Below are positions 9,269 to 16,405 of a stretch of DNA of 64,000 nucleotides, one piece after another (position 1 is the first letter of the stretch; each line of letters opens with the position of its first letter). A program made the translations under genes and the position numbers. Origin of the DNA: CAYYNP01 sp964472545 (GTDB taxonomy: Bacteria; Planctomycetota; Planctomycetia; Pirellulales; Thermoguttaceae). The notes under the pieces were generated by a model that saw only the letters and a program-made list of their open reading frames with translations, was not told the origin of the DNA and did no database searches. The DNA lies in NCBI GenBank assembly GCA_964472545.1, contig CAYYNP010000001.1:53799-117798 (forward strand). Reading direction: 5' to 3'.

Positions 9269-10303
9269 TCAAACGCTGAACCGGATCAACACAATATCGT
9301 CATCCTGAATCACGTAGTCTTTCGGTTCCTGGCGGAACAAGTGCTGGGCCTTGACCTCGCGCTCGCTTCCTAATCGCACCAGATCCGTGCAGGTCATCAC
9401 TTCGGCTCGGATGAACCCGCGGGCCATGTCGGTATGGACGTTGCCGGCGGCCTCGAGTGCCGTGCCGCCTTTGGGCAAGATCCAGGTGCGGACCTCGCGC
9501 TCGCCGCAGGTGAAAAAGAGCATCTGGCCGGAGGCGTCCATCAGCTTGCGTATCAGGTCGTCGTGATCGGTGCCGCCGACCCCCATCTCTTCTTCAAACT
9601 CGGCCCGATCTTCCGGGCTCATACGCGAGAGTTCCAACTCCAATCCGGCCGGCACGGCAACCGCCGTCACCTCCTCGGGCAGCGGCTCGGTCAGCCGTTC
9701 GGGATGCTCCTCATCGTCGGCCGTGTTGACGATCACGATCCGCGGCTTCTCGCTCAACAGCCGGAACGAGCGGGTGACCCGCAATTGCTCCTCGGTCATG
9801 TGGGCTTCGCGGAGAGGATTGCCCGACTCGAGCGCCGCGAGCACCAGCTTGAGCGTCTCTTCCTCGTGCTTGAGCTTCTCGCGTTCGGCTTTGGGCAGCG
9901 GTTTCTTGATCGACTCTTCGATCCGCTCGATCCGGCCGTTGAGGATATCCATGTCGGCCAGCATCAGGTCCTCTTCGAACGAGTGCAGTTCCGCGGCCGG
10001 ATCGGATCCGTCGAAGGCGGCCACCACCAGCACCAGACAGCCTGCCTCGCGGATCAACGCCAGCCGGGCGGCGTTGCCTTCATGCGTGCGGCTGAGGCCC
10101 GGCGTATCGACGATCTCCAACGCTGCGGTGGTGATCTTCTTCGGCTGGTAGACTGCCACGAGTTGCTCGATCCGCGGCTCGGGGATCGTGGCCATTGCGC
10201 TTTGGGCCGTGTGCGACTGGGCCGGGTCCGAAGCCACGCCGGTGAGCCACTCGAACAGCGTGCTCTTACCCGAGCCCTGATAGCCCGCGAGGCCGATCTT
10301 CAT
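9269..10303 (-). CDS. YchF/OLA1-type GTP-binding protein
   Basis: A 344-residue P-loop NTPase. The G1 loop GYQGSGKST is at residues 7-15, the Walker B/G3 motif DTPG is in DTPGLSRTHEGN, and a long charged helical hairpin follows (residues ~130-165). The C-terminal ~85 residues resemble the DUF933/TGS domain of YchF (LPKGGTALEAAGNVHTD, MARGFIRAEV, VLIRFSV ending). The G4 motif is NTAD rather than NKxD, consistent with the altered nucleotide preference known for OLA1/YchF. An AAAGGAC ribosome-binding site precedes the ATG. It is shorter than canonical YchF (~363 aa), so it may be a planctomycete paralogue rather than the universal ychF. Likely a cytosolic, ribosome- or stress-linked ATPase/GTPase. 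Confidence 0.85.
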   Translation of the reverse strand: MKIGLAGYQGSGKSTLFEWLTGVASDPAQSHTAQSAMATIPEPRIEQLVAVYQPKKITTAALEIVDTPGLSRTHEGNAARLALIREAGCLVLVVAAFDGSDPAAELHSFEEDLMLADMDILNGRIERIEESIKKPLPKAEREKLKHEEETLKLVLAALESGNPLREAHMTEEQLRVTRSFRLLSEKPRIVIVNTADDEEHPERLTEPLPEEVTAVAVPAGLELELSRMSPEDRAEFEEEMGVGGTDHDDLIRKLMDASGQMLFFTCGEREVRTWILPKGGTALEAAGNVHTDMARGFIRAEVMTCTDLVRLGSEREVKAQHLFRQEPKDYVIQDDDIVLIRFSV

Positions 10304-10432
10304 GGCGGGTCCTTTCGACGGAATGGGTGGCCGTGACTTTCACGCACCCTACGCGTTGACCGCCGAAATGTCTAGGGGGCCCGTCAGGTAGTGCTTTGTC
10401 AACATTCAGTTTTGGGGCGGCGGTTCTTGTGG

Positions 10433-10451
10433 CGCAAGCTTCCCGCTTGCG
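10433..10451. repeat. Small palindrome (CGCAAGC / GCTTGCG)
   Basis: A perfect 7-bp stem with loop TTCCC in the intergenic stretch downstream of the 31-codon gene. The form matches short palindromes dispersed in planctomycete intergenic DNA, but only this copy was found here. The remaining 10304-10526 shows no gene. Confidence 0.4.
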
Positions 10452-10739
10452 TATGACTGGTTCAGCATCCTGCACGGCCGCGAAAGGCCGGCGGCGCCGC
10501 CACGCCCACAGAACGCCCCGCGCCGATCAATCGCTGCGCTGCTCCGCCGACGGCAACGTCCCTCTGCTGCCGGTGGCCGCGTCGTGCGATTGGCGCCCTG
10601 TATCGTCGAGAACGCCGTCGTCGCGAAGTCCAGGTTCCGGCGAGGGCACTTCGGAAGACGGCGTCGGGGTAGGATCGGCCTCGTGGGCCACTTCGTCAAC
10701 GTCGGTCGGGCACGGATCCACCGTGCAAGCGCCGGACAT

Positions 10740-10835
10740 TCACGTGCTGACCCCAGCCCGGGGAAGCACCCAACGGTTCAACACGAACCAAACAACGATC
10801 ACCCCTAAGACGATGCCCAGTTCTTTCGCGCCCAT
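10740..10835 (-). CDS. Small single-pass membrane peptide, 31 codons, UGA terminated (possible Sec read-through)
   Basis: The ATG at 10835 is preceded by a perfect AGGAGG with 7-nt spacing, better than most starts in this window. The peptide is one hydrophobic helix (ELGIVLGVIVVWFVLNRWVL) followed by PRAGVST and a UGA at 10740-10742. It lies 48 nt downstream of the zf-HC2 anti-sigma gene on the same strand, so the two may be co-transcribed. The reading frame continues past the UGA as MSGACTVDPC and on to a stop near 10527. From memory, related planctomycete small membrane proteins continue with a Cys-Met-Ser-Gly-x-Cys motif, which would put a Cys where this UGA is. If so, the UGA could be selenocysteine or a truncating mutation. 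Function unknown. Confidence 0.6.
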   Translation of the reverse strand: MGAKELGIVLGVIVVWFVLNRWVLPRAGVST

Positions 10836-10883
10836 TACAAACCTCCTCGGCACTGAAGCAGCCCCGGGCCAGGTCGCCGGAGG

Positions 10884-11135
10884 TCAGCTCTCGGCCGAGG
10901 AGAACTTGGCCTGCCAGCGATCGCGCAACACGCTGCGCAGACGATTCTGCAACGTCTCGGGCAACTCCACTCGGTGGCCCGATTTGTATAGCGAGATTGT
11001 CCGGCGGATGTTGTCGACCACCACCTCGCACGGCCCGCAGCCGCTGAGATGCTGTCGGAAGGCTTCGTATTCTTCCCGGGGGAGACTACCGTCGACATAG
11101 CCACCCAGCAGGGCCAGCAACTCTTTGCACTTCAC
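10884..11135 (-). CDS. Anti-sigma factor zinc-finger (zf-HC2) protein
   Basis: An 83-residue protein with a GTG start. It shows the HCC zinc-finger pattern of anti-sigma domains: an N-terminal Cys (MKCKELL), the GYVDGSLPREEYEAFRQHL helix, and GCGPC supplying the last ligands. The C-terminal part is helical and basic, with no membrane segment, so it is a soluble anti-sigma type. Such proteins normally follow an ECF sigma gene, but the 380 nt upstream hold none, so it is an orphan here. The ribosome-binding site is weak. Confidence is high for the fold and moderate for function. Confidence 0.75.
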   Translation of the reverse strand: MKCKELLALLGGYVDGSLPREEYEAFRQHLSGCGPCEVVVDNIRRTISLYKSGHRVELPETLQNRLRSVLRDRWQAKFSSAES

Positions 11136-11514
11136 GCTTCACACTTCACAGTTGGCTTACTTGTTCCTCCAGTATGTTCGATGCGCGCCGCGGCGGATCG
11201 GTTACAGGTTGACATGCAGCTATCTCGGGGGGAGCGGATGCCTTTGGGCATCGCGGTGCATTCGGGCATCGCCACGAGACGTTTCGTCAACATCACCGGC
11301 CGTTCCATCGTGGACACAGGCGGCAAGATCCCGCGGCGTACAATATAAGTCGTTGTCCTGGAATAACTTGCGTCGCAAGCGTCACGCGGCACCGGGCAAA
11401 TCCGCCGTTGGCATGCCGCTTGCCCTTTGTTGCGTCGTTCCCAGGCCGGCATTCTGGGACCCTGCATCCTGGGACTCTGAGCCGGCTGATACCCCAGAGG
11501 CAAAAAGGCCCCCC
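11136..11514. other. Intergenic stretch without a supported gene
   Basis: About 380 nt between the divergent anti-sigma and glycosyltransferase genes. It contains a TTCAC-rich direct repeat next to the anti-sigma start (about 11129-11155) and a duplicated CTGGGAC phrase near 11455-11478. I see no convincing promoter or RNA. Confidence 0.5.
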
Positions 11515-12687
11515 ATGGCAACTGTCGCGTCGCCCCGGCACACCGCCCGCCGAACTGCCGACCTCGCACGCCCGCAAGCCCCGGTCCGCGTGGTACGCGT
11601 GCTGCACGTGATCAACGGCGAGCACTATGCTGGCGCCGAGCGGGTGCAGGACCTGCTGGCCAACGGGCTTCGCGAACACGGCTTCGAGGTCGGGTTCGCC
11701 TGCATCAAGCCGGACAAATTCCCCGCCCTGCGGCAGTCGGGCGACGCCCCGTTGTACGAAGTTCCCATGCGCAATCGGTTCGACCTGGCGGCTGTCTGGA
11801 AGCTCGTGCGGATCGTCCGCCGCGAGCGTTACGAGTTGATCCACTCCCACACGGCCCGATCGGCGCTGATCGCGTCGCTGGTATCGAAGATCACCGGCGT
11901 GCCGCTGGCCCACCACGTCCACAGCCCCACGGCCCGCGATTCGGCCCGACGCGGACGCGATCGGATCAACGCGTTGGTCGAGCGGTTGTGCCTGAGCCGG
12001 GCGTCGGCCCTGGTTGCGGTTTCCAACAGCCTGGCCGGCCACGTGCGAGAACGGGGCTTTGCCGACGAGGACGTTGCGGTGGTGCCCAACGGCGTCCCTT
12101 GCCGACGGCCCGTCGCCCCTCGCGATCCGCAGATGACCGAATGGACCTTGGGCACCGTCGCGTTGTTCCGCCCTCGCAAGGGCATCGAAGTGCTGCTTCA
12201 GTCGCTGGCGATTCTCCGCTCGCAAGGCGTGCCGGTTCGGCTGCGGGCGGTAGGCCGGTTCGAGGAGCCGGAGTACGAGCAGCAGATCAAGCAACTCGTC
12301 GACGAACTCGGCCTGACCGACGCGATCGACTGGACGGGCTTCACGCAAGACGTCGATGCGGAACTGGCCGAAATGGACATCTGTGTGCTGCCGAGCCTCT
12401 TTGGCGAAGGCCTGCCGATGGTGGTGCTCGAGGCGATGGCGGCTGGCGTGCCGGTGGTGGCCACACGGGTCGAAGGCACGCCCGAGGCGATTCGCGACGG
12501 CCGCGACGGCCTGATCGCCGAGCCGAACGACGCGGAAGACCTGGCGGCCACGATCGCCCGCGTGATCGATGGCCACGTCGACTGGCAAGCCCTGCGGCAG
12601 AGTGCGCTGGATCGCCACGCCGAGCGATTCTCCGAGCAGAGCATGGCGGCCGGCGTCGCCGACGTCTATCGCCGGGTGTTGGCATAA
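11515..12687 (+). CDS. Glycosyltransferase family 4 (GT4), GT-B fold
   Basis: 390 residues from the ATG at 11515; an open frame 130 codons further upstream is low-complexity and not conserved-looking, and an AAAAAGG site sits before this ATG. The N-terminal Rossmann half (GAERVQDLLANGLREHGFEV) carries the acceptor site. The C-terminal half contains the donor-binding motif FGEGLPMVVLEAMAAGVPVV with the EX7E glutamate at about residue 298, followed by EGTPEAI. This is the retaining GT4 architecture of Wzx/Wzy-type and cell-wall sugar transferases that use UDP- or GDP-sugars. The acceptor cannot be told from sequence. No transport or polymerisation gene lies next to it. Confidence 0.88.
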   Translation: MATVASPRHTARRTADLARPQAPVRVVRVLHVINGEHYAGAERVQDLLANGLREHGFEVGFACIKPDKFPALRQSGDAPLYEVPMRNRFDLAAVWKLVRIVRRERYELIHSHTARSALIASLVSKITGVPLAHHVHSPTARDSARRGRDRINALVERLCLSRASALVAVSNSLAGHVRERGFADEDVAVVPNGVPCRRPVAPRDPQMTEWTLGTVALFRPRKGIEVLLQSLAILRSQGVPVRLRAVGRFEEPEYEQQIKQLVDELGLTDAIDWTGFTQDVDAELAEMDICVLPSLFGEGLPMVVLEAMAAGVPVVATRVEGTPEAIRDGRDGLIAEPNDAEDLAATIARVIDGHVDWQALRQSALDRHAERFSEQSMAAGVADVYRRVLA

Positions 12688-12745
12688 GGCCGCCACCGAC
12701 AGTGGGCAGTTCTACCCGACCGCAATCTCCGGGGTCGCGGCCCGA

Positions 12746-12774
12746 TATCCATGTGTAGCAGGGGAAGCTATAAT
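12746..12774 (+). promoter_or_regulatory. Candidate promoter for the aldolase-like gene
   Basis: A perfect TATAAT -10 box (12769-12774) lies 38 nt upstream of the ATG at 12813. The hexamer 17 nt upstream, TATCCA, matches TTGACA at only three positions, so this relies mainly on the -10. Confidence 0.45.
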
Positions 12775-12812
12775 GGTCTCGTTGCGGGGCCAAGCTACGC
12801 AAAGTAGGACCG

Positions 12813-13994
12813 ATGATGCAGAAAGCACTGGATGTAAAGCTTGCGCGGATTGCGGCGGACTCCTCTTGCCGCGACTTTCTGATCGCCGACGCCAAAGACG
12901 CCGACATGGCCTTCGGCATCGCGGCGCCCGGCCGTAGCCCCGAACACCACGCCCAAGAGGGGCATTTTCGCTCGTTGGACGAGTATCGCGAATTGATCCG
13001 CCAGAACGTCCGCGACGGGCTGGTGGATATCATGTTGATCAGCAATAGCACCAACGAAGTGCTCACCATCCAGGAACGGCTCTTCGACAACAGCCACGTC
13101 ACCCCCGCCGTTCGGGCGAACGACACGACCGACATCTGGCTGGCCCAGGGCAGTGTTTACGGCGGCGAACCCTCGCGGCCCTTCCGCTCGGCGTCGATCG
13201 ATCAGGCGATGTGCGGCCGCGACGGCTGCTCGCCGGCCGGGCGGCTGATCGGCGCCAACCTGGGGCTCTATTCGGTGACCTTCAACAACGACCTGAAGCG
13301 CGACCACGAAACGCTGCAGGCCTACAAGGTCTTTCGCGAGGAGGCCGCGGCGAAGGGCTTTCGCCACTTCCTCGAAGTCTTCGATCCCAACGCCCCGCAG
13401 AACCCGATCCCCGACCTGGGCCGTTTCTGCAACGACATGATCGTCCGCACGTTGGCCGGCGTGGCGGGGCTCGCCCGGCCGCTGTTCTTGAAGGTCGCCT
13501 ATCACGGCCCGGCCGCCATGGAGCAACTGGCCGCCTACGACTCGAATCTCGTGATCGGCATCCTCGGCGGCTCCTCCGGCACCACGTTCGACGCGTTCCA
13601 GCAACTCTACGAAGCCAAGAAATACGGCGCCCGGGTGGCCCTCTACGGGCGGATGATCAACAACTCCGAACACCAGCCGACGTTCGTCCGCCATCTACGA
13701 GCCGTGGCCGACGATCAGATCGAGCCGGCCGAAGCCGTGCGATCCTATCACGGCGAGCTGGACAAGCTCGGCCTGCGACCGTATCGCCCTATCGAAGACG
13801 ACCTACAAGCGACCCAACGTGCCGGGGCCTACAGCGGCTCGGGGCAAACAATTTCAACCGGCGCGTCGACGCCTTCGCCCTCAACCGACGGCCAATCCTG
13901 CACCGACAACGGCGAAGAGCCCGACTTCTCCAAAATGACCTTGCAGGAGAAGATCGATTGGAATCGGCGTCGGTGGAAGCGGATTCTGGGCTGA
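12813..13994 (+). CDS. Conserved planctomycete protein, class-I-aldolase-like TIM barrel (function unknown)
   Basis: 393 residues; GTAGGA precedes the double ATG. The sequence alternates beta/alpha elements with barrel-like strands (LVDIMLISNSTNEVL, HFLEVFDPN, LFLKVAYHGP, LVIGILGGSSGT). The KVAYHGP strand resembles the Lys-bearing strand of DhnA/LacD-type aldolases. IGILGGSSGTTFDAFQQLYEA resembles the phosphate-binding strand-loop of TIM barrels. The last ~60 residues are low complexity and probably disordered, ending in WNRRRWKRILG. I recognise the fold tentatively and cannot assign a substrate. It stands alone between a GT4 gene and the DUF262/HEPN cassette. Confidence 0.6.
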   Translation: MMQKALDVKLARIAADSSCRDFLIADAKDADMAFGIAAPGRSPEHHAQEGHFRSLDEYRELIRQNVRDGLVDIMLISNSTNEVLTIQERLFDNSHVTPAVRANDTTDIWLAQGSVYGGEPSRPFRSASIDQAMCGRDGCSPAGRLIGANLGLYSVTFNNDLKRDHETLQAYKVFREEAAAKGFRHFLEVFDPNAPQNPIPDLGRFCNDMIVRTLAGVAGLARPLFLKVAYHGPAAMEQLAAYDSNLVIGILGGSSGTTFDAFQQLYEAKKYGARVALYGRMINNSEHQPTFVRHLRAVADDQIEPAEAVRSYHGELDKLGLRPYRPIEDDLQATQRAGAYSGSGQTISTGASTPSPSTDGQSCTDNGEEPDFSKMTLQEKIDWNRRRWKRILG

Positions 13995-14583
13995 GGCATA
14001 CACCACGCGAAACGCGCGATTCACTCGTTCCCAAACTCCGGTTTGGGAACGAGACCGAAGCCCAGGGCTTCCGCTCCGGCAAACAATACGACCCCGCCGG
14101 CGACAACAGTCCGAGTCTCGACTTCGAACTGTACTGGCCGCACGTTGAGTATTATGAGGAGGGGTGAAGGGGCGATTCGAATCGACGCAACAGTGCAACT
14201 CGCTTGCCGCTTCCCCCACGCCGATAAGTTGCCAGCGTTTGAGAGGTAGCCAGTTTCTGCCCGTCGATCTACTGGAACGTAGGTGGTTGTAGGTGTTGGC
14301 CTTATGGCGTTCTGCGCACCTCTCAGCGTGCCTTCACAGGGGCCAGAGATCAACTATTGGGCGATGAATCGTTATAAGTGCGCCCGGTCCATATATGCGG
14401 GGCAAATCAGGCGAATGATCGGAATCGCGAGACCTATATTGACTAGGAGGCCCCGCTCGGCAAGAATCGAATGTACAAGCGGATTGGTGCCTGGCGGGCT
14501 CCCCGCGAGACGTCAACACGGGGCGAATGCTCAACCAGCTTGAGTATTACGCCGTCGCAAGACTGGTCAACGGAGGAATGGAC
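13995..14583. other. Intergenic boundary region of the DUF262/HEPN cassette
   Basis: About 590 nt without a supported gene. It holds the palindrome at 14024-14053 and then drops in GC content toward the DUF262 gene. A weak TATATT (14435-14440) lies 144 nt upstream of that gene's start, without a good -35. Confidence 0.5.
14024..14053. repeat. Dispersed palindromic repeat, copy 1
   Basis: A perfect 12-bp inverted repeat (CTCGTTCCCAAA ... TTTGGGAACGAG) with a 6-nt loop. The first 16 nt recur exactly at 38591-38606. Repeats of the form CTCGTTCCCA-nnn-TGGGAACGAG are common in planctomycete and other genomes. It may also act as a terminator for the gene ending at 13994. Confidence 0.7.
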
Positions 14584-15708
14584 ATGAGTATTGCTGAGAA
14601 CCACTTGACGGAGCAGATAGAGGCGAAGGCACGTGAGATACACAGCGATGCCTATCCTATGTCAATCGGCGAGTTGATGAGCCTCTACCGCGATGACGAG
14701 CTCGACATCCATCCGGACTTCCAGCGTTTCTTCCGTTGGTCGGATGTCCAGAAGTCGAAGTTCATCGAGTCTCTGCTTCTGGGCATTCCTATCCCGTCGA
14801 TCTTCGTGTCTCAGCGGGAAGACGGTGTCTGGGATGTCGTCGACGGAGTCCAGAGGCTCTCGACCATATTCGAGTTTACGGGAATCCTCAAGGACAGAGA
14901 TGGCAAATCTCGCTCTCCTAGTCAGTTGGTCGCCACCGACTACCTTCCGTCCTTGGAAGGCATGGTGTGGGAGGACAAAGGGAACCCAGCGTCCGCATTT
15001 CCCGACTCACTCCGACGCGACTTCAAACGGGCAAAGCTAGATCTGAACATCATCAAGAAGCAAAGCGACGAGAGCACGAGGTTCGACCTATTTGAGCGTC
15101 TCAACACACTTGGCTCGCAGCTTTCGGAACAGGAAATCCGCAACTGCCTCCTGATCATGATCGACCCCAAGTTCTATGAGTGGCTGGAGGGACTTTCGGG
15201 CGAATCGGCATTCCAAGAAACGCTTGTATTGACGGATCGTGCACTCGATGAGCGCTACGACATGGAGTTGGCCCTGCGGTTCATTGTTCTCATCTGTGAG
15301 CCTGAAGACCAACTCCGGAGCGTGCGAGACGTGAGCAGCTATCTCACGGAACGCATGAAGAAGATCGCCACGGACTCGAAGTTCGATCGGAAGAAGGTGA
15401 AGCGAGTCTTCCGCCTTACGTTCGAAGCCATTCAGAGTGCGCTCGGTACGGAGGGCTTCACACGGCCAGCGGGAACGCGAGGAAGAGGCGGTTTCTTGGT
15501 CTCCGTATTCGAAGTACTCGCGATGGGGCTTGGCTGGAACATTATGGAGTCACCGGATTGCGTTCCTACTCCGGATGTGATCAAGAAGACCGCCGATGCT
15601 CTATGGGAGGACCCGATCTTCCGTAGACACTCACGCAGCGGAGTCTCAGCCAAGTCTCGTCTCCCGAACTTGGTTCCTTTGGGCAGGCGCCTATTCCAAG
15701 TGAAATGA
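14584..15708 (+). CDS. DUF262 domain protein (ParB/Srx-like nuclease fold), partner of HEPN gene
   Basis: 374 residues from the ATG at 14584, chosen because GGAGG (14572-14576) sits 7 nt upstream; an earlier ATG (14578) is too close to it. The N-terminal half has the DUF262 signature: DFQRFFRW near the start, FIESLLLGIPIPSIFV, and the core motif DGVQRL at residues 87-92, equivalent to DGQQRLTT. DUF262 (the N-terminal half of GmrSD-type enzymes) has a ParB-like nucleotidyl fold and is common in restriction and defence systems. Its stop overlaps the next start (ATGA), so the two are translationally coupled. GC content is lower than neighbours, suggesting acquisition. The C-terminal half is alpha-helical. 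Confidence 0.85.
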   Translation: MSIAENHLTEQIEAKAREIHSDAYPMSIGELMSLYRDDELDIHPDFQRFFRWSDVQKSKFIESLLLGIPIPSIFVSQREDGVWDVVDGVQRLSTIFEFTGILKDRDGKSRSPSQLVATDYLPSLEGMVWEDKGNPASAFPDSLRRDFKRAKLDLNIIKKQSDESTRFDLFERLNTLGSQLSEQEIRNCLLIMIDPKFYEWLEGLSGESAFQETLVLTDRALDERYDMELALRFIVLICEPEDQLRSVRDVSSYLTERMKKIATDSKFDRKKVKRVFRLTFEAIQSALGTEGFTRPAGTRGRGGFLVSVFEVLAMGLGWNIMESPDCVPTPDVIKKTADALWEDPIFRRHSRSGVSAKSRLPNLVPLGRRLFQVK

Positions 15709-16361
15709 AGATCAGAACGACAGATGAGCTACTTGAGCGTCTCGATTCAGAATTTGGATGGCGGCGCAAGGAACTCACACAGATATCGTCCGATGTGAGG
15801 ACCGCACCCGCTGGAAGCAAGCCACTTCGCGTGCGCTCTGGGGTGGCGATGCTGTACGCGCATTGGGAGGGGTTCATCAGGCAGGCATCGGAGGCCTATC
15901 TGAGCTTCGTGGCTGTGCGCAAGCTGAGGCACGAGGAACTGCAACCTGGGCTGTTGGCGCTCGCACTGCGTGCGAGACTCTCCGAGTTCCACGAGGTGGA
16001 TAGCGCCGTGTCACATGCCGAATTCGTTGCTTTCTTCCTCAACCATCTCGGAGACCGAGCCAGAATCCGCGTTGCCGGGGCCGTGCGCACCAAGTCTAAC
16101 CTGAACGCCAGGCGTTTGAAGAATGTTGTTGTGACTCTCGGCTTGGACTACGGCCCCTATGAACTCAAGGAGAACCTCATAGACTCGCAACTTCTGCACT
16201 GGCGTAACAGCATCGCTCACGGGAGAGATCAGTGTCCCGAAGAGAACGATTTCTGCGTACTGTACGACGCGGTCACCGAGCTAATGAGGACTTTCAAGGA
16301 CCAAGTCTCCAATGCTGCCCTGCTCGGCCAGTACCGAAGGCCACCAACACCTAGGCCATGA
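15705..16361 (+). CDS. HEPN nuclease, MAE_28990/MAE_18760-like
   Basis: 218 residues, start overlapping the DUF262 stop (ATGA). The all-helical protein carries the HEPN catalytic motif R-x4-H: R167...H172 in RNSIAHG. The N-terminal helix pair (MLYAHWEGFIRQASEAYL) matches the MAE_28990 group of HEPN proteins, which as I recall are usually encoded beside DUF262 genes. HEPN proteins of this kind are metal-independent RNases that act as toxins or abortive-infection effectors. The pair is therefore a candidate toxin/defence module. Expected partner: the DUF262 protein, as regulator or sensor. Regulation is not visible. Confidence 0.82.
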   Translation: MKIRTTDELLERLDSEFGWRRKELTQISSDVRTAPAGSKPLRVRSGVAMLYAHWEGFIRQASEAYLSFVAVRKLRHEELQPGLLALALRARLSEFHEVDSAVSHAEFVAFFLNHLGDRARIRVAGAVRTKSNLNARRLKNVVVTLGLDYGPYELKENLIDSQLLHWRNSIAHGRDQCPEENDFCVLYDAVTELMRTFKDQVSNAALLGQYRRPPTPRP

Positions 16362-16405
16362 CGCCTTCAGGGCGAAGGAGTTAGCGCGTGGAAGGTTCGC
16401 TGCTA

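Noticed and set aside
11293..12696. 467-codon minus-strand frame opposite the GT4 gene
   Set aside because: Shadow frame of a well-supported GT4 gene.
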